50,538 nucleotides of DNA. Origin: an uncultured Myxococcales bacterium (lineage in GTDB: Bacteria; Myxococcota; Myxococcia; Myxococcales; Myxococcaceae). Below, in pieces: positions 33,100 to 40,641 of the stretch. The position numbers and the translations under genes are program-made. The notes beneath the pieces are model-generated. The model did not search any database and was not told the DNA's origin. It saw only the letters and a list, made by a program, of their open reading frames with translations. The DNA is taken from the NCBI GenBank assembly GCA_903911905.1, contig CAIWFK010000153.1:1-50538 (forward strand), given 5' to 3'. Within the stretch, counting starts at the first letter, position 1. Each line of letters opens with the position of its first letter.

Positions 33100-34248
33100 G
33101 TGACGAACCCGCTCTACTTCGACCACAACGCCACCACGCCGCTGCTGCCCGAGGTGGTCGAGGCGATGCTGCCCTTCCTCAGCACGCACTTCGGCAACCC
33201 GTCGAGCGCCCACGTCTTCGGCCGCGTGGCGAAGGACGCCGTCGAGCAGGCGCGCGCGCAGGTGGCGGCGCTGGTGCATGCGCCCGAGCGCTCGGTCATC
33301 TTCACCTCGGGTGGCACCGAGGCCACCGCGCTCGCGCTGCGCGGCGTGCTGGCCTGCGCCACGGCTCGGGGGCTGGTCACCTCGACCGTCGAACACCCCG
33401 CGACCGCGGCGGTGGTGGCCGACCTCGAGCGGCAGGGCGTCAGCGTGCGTCGGGTGGGGGTCGACGAGCACGGCGTGGTGCGCCGGCCCGCCCTCGAGCA
33501 CGCGCTCACCGCGCCCACCGCGCTGGTGTCCGTCATTCATGGCCACAACGAGACGGGCGTGCTGCAGCCACCCGCGCCGTTGGCGACGCTCGCCCACCGC
33601 GCGCACGCCCGGCTGCACCTCGACGCGTCGCAGTCTGCGGGCAAGGTGCCCCTCGACGTGACCGCCGATGGCATCGACCTGCTCACCCTGGCTGCCCACA
33701 AGCTGTACGCCCCCAAGGGCGTGGGCGCGCTCGTCGTCGCTCCCGACGTCGAACTTCGAGCGCAGCAACTCGGCGCGGGCCATGAATCGGGTCGACGGGC
33801 CGGCACCGAGAACGTCGCGTCGCTCGTCGGCTTCGGAGTCGCGTGCGCGGCGGCGCAGCGGGACCTCGCGAAACTCACCGAGCGGCTGCGTTCCCAACGC
33901 GAGCTGCTCGAAGGGTTGCTGCGGCAGGCGTTTCCCCGGGCCGTCGTCGCCGGAGCCGGCACCGCGCGTTTGCCGAACACCACCTACGTCTGTCTGCCCG
34001 GCCACTCGGCGACCGAGGTGCTCTCGCGGGCACCCCTGCTGGCGGCCTCCACCGGCTCGGCCTGTCACGACGGGCACGAGGCGCCCCCCGCGGTGCTGCT
34101 CGAGATGGGGTTTTCCCCAGAGGTGGCGCGCGGCGCGGTGCGGTTGACCCTGGGCCGAAGCACCACCGACGACGACGTACGCCGCGCGGTGGCGTTGCTG
34201 GCTGACGCGGCGCAGGGCACCAGGACCCTGCTGGGCGCTCCGCGCTGA
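33100..34248 (+). CDS. Cysteine desulfurase (NifS/IscS-like aminotransferase class V)
   Basis: 382 residues, a PLP enzyme that takes sulfur from cysteine for Fe-S clusters or thio-modified RNA. Motifs: YFDHNATTPLLPEV at the start, FTSGGTEATALAL, HLDASQSAGKVPLDV, the PLP lysine in AAHKLYAPKGVGAL, GRRAGTENV, and the active-site cysteine in STGSACHDG. The Cys loop is of the longer NifS/IscS type. No iscU or suf genes are next to it, so it is isolated. GTG start at 33100, 17 bp after the previous stop. Confidence 0.92.
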   Translation: MTNPLYFDHNATTPLLPEVVEAMLPFLSTHFGNPSSAHVFGRVAKDAVEQARAQVAALVHAPERSVIFTSGGTEATALALRGVLACATARGLVTSTVEHPATAAVVADLERQGVSVRRVGVDEHGVVRRPALEHALTAPTALVSVIHGHNETGVLQPPAPLATLAHRAHARLHLDASQSAGKVPLDVTADGIDLLTLAAHKLYAPKGVGALVVAPDVELRAQQLGAGHESGRRAGTENVASLVGFGVACAAAQRDLAKLTERLRSQRELLEGLLRQAFPRAVVAGAGTARLPNTTYVCLPGHSATEVLSRAPLLAASTGSACHDGHEAPPAVLLEMGFSPEVARGAVRLTLGRSTTDDDVRRAVALLADAAQGTRTLLGAPR

Positions 34249-34263
34249 AAGATCGGGGCCGCG

Positions 34264-34719
34264 TTACTGCACGTTCACCATCGTCACCGTGAAGACCAGC
34301 ACCGCGTTCGGTGGAATCGGCCCCTGACCCGACGTGCCGTAGCCAAGCTCGGGTGGAATGACGAGCTGCCGGGTGCCACCCACGCGCATGCCCGCCACGC
34401 CGATGTCCCACCCGCTGATGACCTCACCCGCGCCGTAGTGGAACTGAAAGCCCGTGGTCTGGTTCGAGTCGAACTGGGTGCCGTCGGCCAACCAGCCGGT
34501 GTACTTCATGGTCACCACCTGGCCGACCTGCGGCGAGACGCCCGCGCCCACCATCAGGTCGCGCACGTACATGCCCGAGGTCTTGGTCGACTGGCTCAAG
34601 TCGACGCCCAGCGAAGCCGCGAAGGTGGTCTTTTCGATGGGTACCGCCGGCTGTCCACAGGCGGCGAGCGTGAGACCGAGGGCGAGGCACGACGGACCGA
34701 GGCGAAGAGGCGCAGACAT
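34264..34719 (-). CDS. FKBP-type peptidyl-prolyl isomerase lipoprotein
   Basis: 151 residues. Lipoprotein signal (LGLTLAAC), a 30-residue linker, then a minimal FKBP domain: VGAGVSPQVGQVVTMKYTGW, LADGTQFDSN, GEVISGWDIGVAGMRVGG, LVIPPELGYG, IPPNAVLVFTVTMVNV. The catalytic hydrophobic pocket residues (Y, F-D, W, Y) are present. It should speed proline isomerisation in exported proteins. ATG 34719 fits the signal. It is convergent with the cysteine desulfurase. Confidence 0.92.
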   Translation of the reverse strand: MSAPLRLGPSCLALGLTLAACGQPAVPIEKTTFAASLGVDLSQSTKTSGMYVRDLMVGAGVSPQVGQVVTMKYTGWLADGTQFDSNQTTGFQFHYGAGEVISGWDIGVAGMRVGGTRQLVIPPELGYGTSGQGPIPPNAVLVFTVTMVNVQ

Positions 34720-34758
34720 GGCGCGCACCAAACCACGGCTCGGGTCGCCGCGCAGCGC

Positions 34759-35580
34759 TCAGCGTGCCCGACGGGGCGTCGCCGCGAAGAGCAGCCACCA
34801 CACCCGCGGCCGGGGGTGCACCAACACCGTCTTGCCCGAGCGGGCCAACGCCAGGGCCGGGGCGAACGCCGGTTCCTTCGACAGGTCTTCGTCGCCCTCG
34901 ACGTACTCGGGCACCAGCAGCTCGACTTCCGTGTAACGACCGCCCACTGCCAGCGAGAGCGAGGGCCCGAATGAGTACGGCGCCCATTGGGCCGGGGGCG
35001 CCAGGTCGGCGTGTACCGCGCCGCCGTAGAGCAACAGCAGCTTGCCTTCGACCGCCGCCTCCTCGTCGTCGCGCGCCTGCACCGCCCGGGCTTCGACCTT
35101 GCGGCGCACCAGCAGCAGGCTGGCCTCGGGGTCGAGCTCGCCTGCGTCGTCGAGCAGGGCGCGGTAGTCGTCGCAACCGACCACCAGAATGTGGTTCTTC
35201 ACGCCCATCGCGAAGGTGCGGTCGAGCAAGGTGGTGACCTCGTCTTCGGTGCTCTGTGGGCGCTCGGTGGCCCTGGCGACGGCCGCGGTCGCCGTGCGCT
35301 CGACCTGGCCGCAGGTGCCCTTCGTCATCCACGTCTCGACCACCAGCGAGGTGGGTCGCGGGGTGATGACGGGCAGCAGTTCGCGCGTGAAGTGGGCCAG
35401 CGCGCTGCGCACCTTCGGCGCTCCGAGGCGCTCGTGGTACTCGCCCACCGCCAGCACGTCGGTGTGGCTCAGGTCGATGGCTGCCCAGGCCTTCGCCGGC
35501 GAAGAAAAGGTGGTGATGACGCCCGGCTCGACGCCTCCGTCCAAGGCGGTCAACACCAGCAGCAGGGCGAAGGCGCTCAC
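34759..35580 (-). CDS. ChaN-like protein of unknown function
   Basis: 273 residues. A signal peptide (VSAFALLLVLTALDGG) is followed by VLAVGEYHERLGAPKVRSAL, which resembles the GExH segment of ChaN/TraB/EreA-type folds, proposed to bind haem or act as hydrolases. Later strands LVVETWMTKGTC and ILVVGCDDYRALLD fit an alpha/beta fold. The C-terminus has RVWWLLFAATPRRAR, perhaps a membrane end. The GTG start overlaps the upstream stop (GTGA), so it is translationally coupled to the small coiled-coil gene. Assignment is tentative. Confidence 0.6.
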   Translation of the reverse strand: MSAFALLLVLTALDGGVEPGVITTFSSPAKAWAAIDLSHTDVLAVGEYHERLGAPKVRSALAHFTRELLPVITPRPTSLVVETWMTKGTCGQVERTATAAVARATERPQSTEDEVTTLLDRTFAMGVKNHILVVGCDDYRALLDDAGELDPEASLLLVRRKVEARAVQARDDEEAAVEGKLLLLYGGAVHADLAPPAQWAPYSFGPSLSLAVGGRYTEVELLVPEYVEGDEDLSKEPAFAPALALARSGKTVLVHPRPRVWWLLFAATPRRAR

Positions 35581-35789
35581 GTCGGCAACGCTACTCCGGT
35601 GACGGCCGGCGGGGGCTCGTCGAGTGCGTCGGTGCGCAGCGTGCATTCCAGCTCGACCACGCTGGCGTGCAGTCGGTGCAGGTGTCGGGTCTGATCAGCC
35701 AGTCGCCCCTCGAGCCGCTCGGCCAACGCGTCGAGCTGGTCGCGCAGCGCCACCACCATCGCCTCGAGTCGTTCCTGCTCGTCGCTCAT
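35577..35789 (-). CDS. Small coiled-coil protein (70 aa)
   Basis: 70 residues. Residues 1-55 form a continuous amphipathic helix with heptad spacing of L/V/A (ERLEAMVVALRDQLDALAER and LEGRLADQTRHLHRLH), then a short proline-rich tail. It resembles SlyX-like small proteins but no conserved signature is seen. It shares a 4-bp stop/start overlap with the ChaN-like gene downstream. Confidence 0.65.
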   Translation of the reverse strand: MSDEQERLEAMVVALRDQLDALAERLEGRLADQTRHLHRLHASVVELECTLRTDALDEPPPAVTGVALPT

Positions 35790-35885
35790 GCACCCACTTC
35801 TGCCAACCCTTCGTGTCGATCAGACGGTGCCCGTGCAAACACTGCGTCACGCTTTTCGAAGGCCCCGGAAGTAAGGTCCGCCGCC

Positions 35886-37268
35886 ATGGTCATGGCCTGC
35901 CCCCGTGATGGTGCTTCGCTGGTTGCGACCCGTGACGTGCTCGGTGCGGGCACGCCGGGCCAGGTCTGTCCCACCTGCTCGGGAGCGATGGTCGATTGGA
36001 AGGCCGCCCAGCCGTTCCTGTGGAAGGCCGGGCTCACCCTCGACTCGCTCCAGGTGCTGGTCACCAAAGGCACGCCGGGCAAGACCGCGCCGGTCACCTG
36101 CACCGCCTGCGGCAAGGGGCCCATGAAGGGCTTCGTCTTTCACGGCGTCGAGCTCGACGTGTGCGAACAGTGTGGCTCGCTGTGGTTCGACCGCGGCGAG
36201 CTGGCGCGCTTGAGCCATGGCACGCTCGGCACCGCCCCGCCGCCCCCCCGCCCGAAGGTCAAAGGCGAGCGCGAGGAATCGGTCGGTGTCTTCGAAATGT
36301 GGTGGGACTGTGGCTATTGCGGCACCGTCGGGCTGCTCGGTGCGTCGAACCGCTTCTGCCCGTCGTGCGGCGCCCAGCAGGACGCCAGCCGCCGCTACTT
36401 TCCCCCCGAAGGCAAGGAGTCGGTCGCCAACCTCGCCTTCGACGGCGCCGACCGCACCTGCTCCGCCTGTCAGACGCCCAACGGCGCGAAGGCCAACAAC
36501 TGCCGAAACTGCGGCAGCCCGCTCGACGGCAGCGCGAAGGTGGCCACCGTGGCCGACCGCTCGAGCGCCGCGCCCACCGGCCGACCCGCGCCTGGCCCCG
36601 CAGCGTCGGGGAAGCGCTGGTGGCTGTGGGGGCTGGTGGCCCTCGCCGTCTTCGGCTGCATCACCTGCGGCGTCGGCTTGAGCTGGAAGAAGGACGTCTC
36701 GGTCACCGTCACCGGCCACACCTGGTCGCGCGACATCGACGTCGAGCGCCTCACCGCAGTTCACGAGGGCACCTGGTGCGACTCGATGCCCGGCGGCGCG
36801 TACGCCGTGACCCGCTCGCGCGAACAGCGCTCGACGAAGCAGGTTCCCGACGGAGAGACCTGCTCGACCCGCGACGTCGACCGGGGCAACGGCACCTTCG
36901 AGCGCAAGAAGGAATGCCAACCGAAGTACCGCGACGAGCCCGTCTACGACGAGAAATGCAGCTACACCGTCGACCGCTGGGAAAAAGAACGCACCGTGTC
37001 CAACACCGGCCGCGGCACCACGCCTGCGCCCAGTTGGCCCGAGGTGCGGCTGGGGCGCTCGTGCAACAGCCTCGGCTGCGAGCGCGAAGGGTCCCGCCGC
37101 GAGACCTATTCGTTGCAGCTGGCCGGAGCCGACGGCAAGTCGTACGGCTGTTCGCTGTCGGCTTCTCGCTGGAATCTGGTCGCCGATGGAGTCAAGAAGC
37201 CCATCAAGATTGGCGTTCTCACCGGCACCGCCGACTGCGATGCCTTCTCACCCGCAGTTTCACCCTAA
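35886..37268 (+). CDS. Zinc-ribbon membrane protein
   Basis: 460 residues. The first 230 contain several zinc ribbons: ACPRDGASL...VCPTCSG, TCTACGKGPMKG...DVCEQCGSLWFDRGEL (zf-TFIIB-type), DCGYCG...FCPSCGAQ and TCSACQ...NNCRNCG. After a proline/alanine linker comes one membrane helix (WWLWGLVALAVFGCITCGVG, near 245). The outer C-terminal part has TWSRDIDVERLTAVHEGTW, PGGAYAVTRSREQ and DEKCSYTVDRWEKERTV, a layout seen in many bacterial zinc-ribbon hypothetical proteins. Function unknown. ATG 35886 is the family-like start. A good ribosome site (AAAGGGAG) follows its stop for the next gene. Confidence 0.75.
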   Translation: MVMACPRDGASLVATRDVLGAGTPGQVCPTCSGAMVDWKAAQPFLWKAGLTLDSLQVLVTKGTPGKTAPVTCTACGKGPMKGFVFHGVELDVCEQCGSLWFDRGELARLSHGTLGTAPPPPRPKVKGEREESVGVFEMWWDCGYCGTVGLLGASNRFCPSCGAQQDASRRYFPPEGKESVANLAFDGADRTCSACQTPNGAKANNCRNCGSPLDGSAKVATVADRSSAAPTGRPAPGPAASGKRWWLWGLVALAVFGCITCGVGLSWKKDVSVTVTGHTWSRDIDVERLTAVHEGTWCDSMPGGAYAVTRSREQRSTKQVPDGETCSTRDVDRGNGTFERKKECQPKYRDEPVYDEKCSYTVDRWEKERTVSNTGRGTTPAPSWPEVRLGRSCNSLGCEREGSRRETYSLQLAGADGKSYGCSLSASRWNLVADGVKKPIKIGVLTGTADCDAFSPAVSP

Positions 37269-37280
37269 AGGGAGTTTCCC

Positions 37281-37808
37281 ATGCGTTCGTTGATGCTCAC
37301 CGGCCTCGTCGTCCTCCTCGGCGGCTGCGCCGGCATGTTCCCCACCACCGTTCCCGAGGCCGCTGGCGAGTACAAGCCGACTGGCGAAGTGCACGCCTAC
37401 GACGCCACCGCGACCTTCGACGCGGTGCGCGTGCGCGCTCCCCGCGCCAACCTGACCAAGCGCACCGACGGCAGTTGGGGTGGCACCCTGGGTGACCGCG
37501 GCGTCGACGTGTCGGTCGACGAGACCCACATTCGCGGCGCCGAGCTGTTGCTCAGCCGCGAAGAATCGACCGCCGGGCACACCGTCATCACCGGCCAGTT
37601 CCAGGGCCGCATCTTCCGCTTCGAGATGGACGAGGGCAAGGCGCTGGTCCGCACCCCCACCAAGTCGATGACCTACCAGGGTCGCGTCGTCACCGACGGC
37701 GTCACCAAGTACGGCCCCCAGGGCGACATGGAACTGCGCGGTGAGGCCAGCCTCGAGAAGGCGCCCTGGCCGCAGATCGCCTTCGCGCTCATCGCCGCGT
37801 TCTATTGA
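37281..37808 (+). CDS. Lipoprotein of unknown function
   Basis: 175 residues. Lipobox VVLLGGC, then a beta-rich domain (DGSWGGTLGDRGVDVSVDET, HTVITGQFQGRIFRFEMDEG, MTYQGRVVTDGVTKYGPQ) and a hydrophobic C-terminus IAFALIAAFY. It follows the zinc-ribbon gene by 12 bp with the ribosome site AAAGGGAG, so they form an operon. No family recognised. Confidence 0.7.
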   Translation: MRSLMLTGLVVLLGGCAGMFPTTVPEAAGEYKPTGEVHAYDATATFDAVRVRAPRANLTKRTDGSWGGTLGDRGVDVSVDETHIRGAELLLSREESTAGHTVITGQFQGRIFRFEMDEGKALVRTPTKSMTYQGRVVTDGVTKYGPQGDMELRGEASLEKAPWPQIAFALIAAFY

Positions 37809-37825
37809 GCTCGAGCGACGGACCT

Positions 37826-38146
37826 TCAGAAGTCGTCGAGGTCCCGCAGCCGCTGTTCGAGGTCGGCCTGCAGGCTCAGGTCACGCTGCCCGTGTGGCGT
37901 GCCCAGCGCCGCCTGCCAGGCCGACTTCGCGCCTTCCTTCTTCCCCAGACCGGCGTACGCGTCGCCCAGCGCGACGTGCGCCGCGGCGTAGTGCGGGTCG
38001 AGCGTCACCGCTTCCCGCAACGGCGCCACCGCCTCGGCCCAGCGCTTCTCGTCGAGGTACAACCGCCCCAACGAAAAGTGGCCCATCGGCGAGTCCGGGT
38101 ACTCGGCCACCAGCTTGAGGAACAGGGCTTCCCGTTCTGACGACAT
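37826..38146 (-). CDS. Tetratricopeptide repeat protein
   Basis: 106 residues with about two and a half TPR units: SPMGHFSLGRLYLDEKRWAE and AAHVALGDAYAGLGKKEGAK, each with the canonical small/large residue pattern (W/G/Y/A/P positions). A helix DLSLQADLEQRLRDLDDF caps the end. Such small proteins act as protein-protein adaptors. ATG 38146 is preferred; a GTG two codons before is possible. Confidence 0.8.
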   Translation of the reverse strand: MSSEREALFLKLVAEYPDSPMGHFSLGRLYLDEKRWAEAVAPLREAVTLDPHYAAAHVALGDAYAGLGKKEGAKSAWQAALGTPHGQRDLSLQADLEQRLRDLDDF

Positions 38147-38214
38147 GCACACAGGTGTAGCACCTGCGCCGACAACTGGCGGGTCGTTGACGTCGTCTCC
38201 ATACTGAAGGGGCA

Positions 38215-39225
38215 GTGTTGAAGGTTCCCTTCCTCGCCAGGTCTCGCCTCTGGGCCGACGTCGTCCAGGCCCATGGTGCGCGCCTCTTCGTCCCCACCAC
38301 CGAAGCGCTCGCCCTCGGCGAGCGGGTCACCCTCGAGCTGTCGGCTCCCGACCTGGCCTCGCCCGTCGTCGTCGAGGCCGTCGTGCAGCATCACCAGCCG
38401 CTCGACGGTCGCACCGCGGCTGGCGTGTACGTCAAGCTCGAGCCCTCGGCCGTCGAGGCCTGTGCCCGCGCGCTCGGCGTCGAGCGTGACGAATCGGCCC
38501 GCATCGCCGGGCGCTCCGAGCCCCGCGTGGACTGCGAGCTTCTGGCCCGCGTGCTGCGCCCAGCCCCGATGGAGGCCTCGGCCCGCAGCCTCTCGGTGCA
38601 CGGCCTGACCCTGAAGACCCCCACGCCGTTGGCTCGAGGCGCTCAGGTCGCGCTCAGCCTGACCCTGCCCGACGGGCATGAAGTGCTGCTCAACACCGAA
38701 GTCATGTGGAGCCGCACCGAGCTGCTGCTCGCCGGCGTCAAGGTGGTGGGCGCGCCCGCCGAGGTGGCCACACGACTCGAGGCGGCGGTCGACACCCTGG
38801 CCCGATCGACCGGCCCGGCGCGCGCGGTCGCCACCACCTCGAGCTTTGCGGCGGCGAAGTGCGTGCTGGTGGCCGACGACGACCCCTCGATTCTCGAGTT
38901 CGCCAGCCGCGTGGTGCTCAAGGAAGGGCTGCGCGTGGTTCGCGCCGAGCGCGGTGACGTGGCCCTCGAGCTGGCCCGCAGGGAACGGCCCTCGCTGTGT
39001 CTGCTCGACGTGCTCATGCCCGGGCTCGATGGCCTCGAGGTCTGCAAGGCCATTCGGGCCGACGCGGTGCTCGCGGCCACGCCCCTGGTGCTGCTCTCGG
39101 CCATGGGAGAAGCCCAGCTCGCCGACGCCGCCGCACGCGTGGGCGCCAACGCCTGGCTGACCAAGCCGATGCGGCTCGAGGCCCTCCGCTCGCTCATGGG
39201 CCGGCTGCTGGCCGGTTCGAAATGA
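38215..39225 (+). CDS. PilZ-response regulator fusion protein
   Basis: 336 residues. Residues 1-205 form two PilZ-like beta domains; the second includes RVDCELLARVLR and ASARSLSVHGLTLKTPTPL, matching PilZ strands, though the RxxxR motif is weak. Residues 215-335 form a receiver domain: CVLVADDDPSILEFA, phospho-acceptor in LCLLDVLMPGLDG, LVLLSAMG and AWLTKPMR with the conserved lysine. The order PilZ-REC is the myxobacterial type linking phosphorelay to surface behaviour. No kinase nearby. GTG start 38215 has AAGGGG just upstream. The final 32 bp overlap the convergent FHA gene. Confidence 0.8.
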   Translation: MLKVPFLARSRLWADVVQAHGARLFVPTTEALALGERVTLELSAPDLASPVVVEAVVQHHQPLDGRTAAGVYVKLEPSAVEACARALGVERDESARIAGRSEPRVDCELLARVLRPAPMEASARSLSVHGLTLKTPTPLARGAQVALSLTLPDGHEVLLNTEVMWSRTELLLAGVKVVGAPAEVATRLEAAVDTLARSTGPARAVATTSSFAAAKCVLVADDDPSILEFASRVVLKEGLRVVRAERGDVALELARRERPSLCLLDVLMPGLDGLEVCKAIRADAVLAATPLVLLSAMGEAQLADAAARVGANAWLTKPMRLEALRSLMGRLLAGSK

Positions 39226-39991
39226 CCCGCAGCATCACCGTGCCCAGCCGCACCAGCGCGCCGTGGAAGAGCGGGGCTTCGGTGCCCGGCGCGAGCCGTA
39301 CGAAGGCCGGCCACCGCGAGGACTGGGTGACCAGCTCGAGCCCGTCGTCGCCCGGCCGCAGCTCGACGTGCAGTTCGTCGAGTTGCTCGTCTTCGGGAAA
39401 GCACCACGTGCCTTCGGTGCGGCCCAACGTGAAGCGCGTGCGGAACAGCACGGCCTGACCCGAACGCTCGCCCACCAGCACGTGCTCCACCCGGAAGGCG
39501 CGCGGAGGTCGCGGGGCGCCATAGGGCAGCGGCGCCGCCTCGAAGGCCAGCGTGCCGGGCAGGGGCGCGGCGCGCGGCAACTCGCCCAGGTAGCGCAGCA
39601 CCTGGCGCCCCACCGAGACCACGTGGCCCGGCTCGAGCACGACGAGTGGAGGCAGTGACACGAAGACGCCCGACGCCGAGCCGCCGTCTTCGACCACCAG
39701 GTCATCGCCGCGCAGGGAAAAGGAGGCGTGCCCTTCGGCGATGAAGGGCTCGTCGACCAGCAGCCCACCCATCTGCCGACCCACGATGAGGCCGCGGCGC
39801 CCCACGTGCACCTCGGTGCCCGCCTGGCCCACCACGTCGAGTGACCAGGGCTCACTGGTCGCCGGCCGCCGAGAGAGTCGGGGCTCGGTCGCCTCCTCGG
39901 GCGCCAGCGAGGGCTGCTGGTCGGTGGTCGGCTCCCGCCGAACCAGGTGCGGTGGCGCGGGCGGTCGCTCCGCGGCGCCGTCGTCGGTCAC
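39194..39991 (-). CDS. FHA-domain protein cotranslated with lspA
   Basis: 265 residues. After a disordered N-terminus (about 1-60, proline- and acid-rich), an FHA domain spans about 70-165: LIVGRQMGGLLVDEPFIAEGH then ASFSLRGDDLVVEDGGSASG. The conserved GR...H...G pattern is there, but the SxxH serine is changed (AEGHASF), so phosphothreonine binding may be weak. A second FHA-like segment begins RFTLGRTEGTW. GTG 39991 overlaps the lspA stop (GTGA), which fixes the start and shows coupling. Role unknown, possibly recognising proteins phosphorylated by Hanks-type kinases. Confidence 0.75.
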   Translation of the reverse strand: MTDDGAAERPPAPPHLVRREPTTDQQPSLAPEEATEPRLSRRPATSEPWSLDVVGQAGTEVHVGRRGLIVGRQMGGLLVDEPFIAEGHASFSLRGDDLVVEDGGSASGVFVSLPPLVVLEPGHVVSVGRQVLRYLGELPRAAPLPGTLAFEAAPLPYGAPRPPRAFRVEHVLVGERSGQAVLFRTRFTLGRTEGTWCFPEDEQLDELHVELRPGDDGLELVTQSSRWPAFVRLAPGTEAPLFHGALVRLGTVMLRVISNRPAAGP

Positions 39992-40581
39992 GCGGTCACC
40001 CTCGTCGCTGGCTTTTCCTTGCGCACGAAGGAATCGATGATCAGCATCGCCACTCCGGCGCAAATCGCCGAGTCGGCGATGTTGAAGGCCGGCCACGACG
40101 CCTTGTCGAACCAGTGCGCTTCGATGAAGTCGATGACGAAGCCCCGCGCCAGGCGGTCGAGGTAGTTGCCCAACGCTCCGCCCAAGACCAGGGGGAGCCC
40201 GACCCGCGCCCACTTCTCGTCGGCCGCGCCCGTCAGCCGCGAATAGTAGAAGGCAATCAGCAGCACCGCGCCCACCGAGACCAGGTGGAAGAGCGGCCCG
40301 CGCAGCGAGTCGGGCAACTGCCGGAACAGCCCGAAGGCCGCGCCCGGGTTCTCGGCGTAGCGCAGGCGGAAGAAGTCGTCGCTGAGCACCACGTCGCTCG
40401 ACGGCCGGTAATGGTAGCCGTCGAAGGCCGGCGCCGGGGCCGCGCCCACGTACACCCCCAGCCGATTGCTCGCGCCGGCGAAGGCCGTCGTCAGCCGGTC
40501 GAGTACCAGGAACTTGGTGCCCTGGTCCGCCACGATGACGACGCCGGCGATGAGCAGCAGCCAGAGGTACTTGCGCGACAT
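39988..40581 (-). CDS. lspA: Lipoprotein signal peptidase II
   Basis: 197 residues. It cuts prolipoprotein signals in the inner membrane, needed by the many lipoproteins in this window. Four membrane helices; DQGTKFLVL, ENPGAAFGLF, and the catalytic Asp pair in NYLDRLARGFVIDFI and FNIADSAI are present. An insert of about 35 residues (GASNRLGVYVGAAPAPAFDG...) between helix 1 and NPGAAFG makes it longer than the usual 160-170. ATG 40581 or 40593 are both possible starts. It is cotranslated with the FHA gene. Confidence 0.93.
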   Translation of the reverse strand: MSRKYLWLLLIAGVVIVADQGTKFLVLDRLTTAFAGASNRLGVYVGAAPAPAFDGYHYRPSSDVVLSDDFFRLRYAENPGAAFGLFRQLPDSLRGPLFHLVSVGAVLLIAFYYSRLTGAADEKWARVGLPLVLGGALGNYLDRLARGFVIDFIEAHWFDKASWPAFNIADSAICAGVAMLIIDSFVRKEKPATRVTA

Positions 40582-40641
40582 GGGGCGTCTCATTCCACGC
40601 GCCCCCTGCGCAGGCAAGGCTTGGCCCGGCGAAACGAGACC

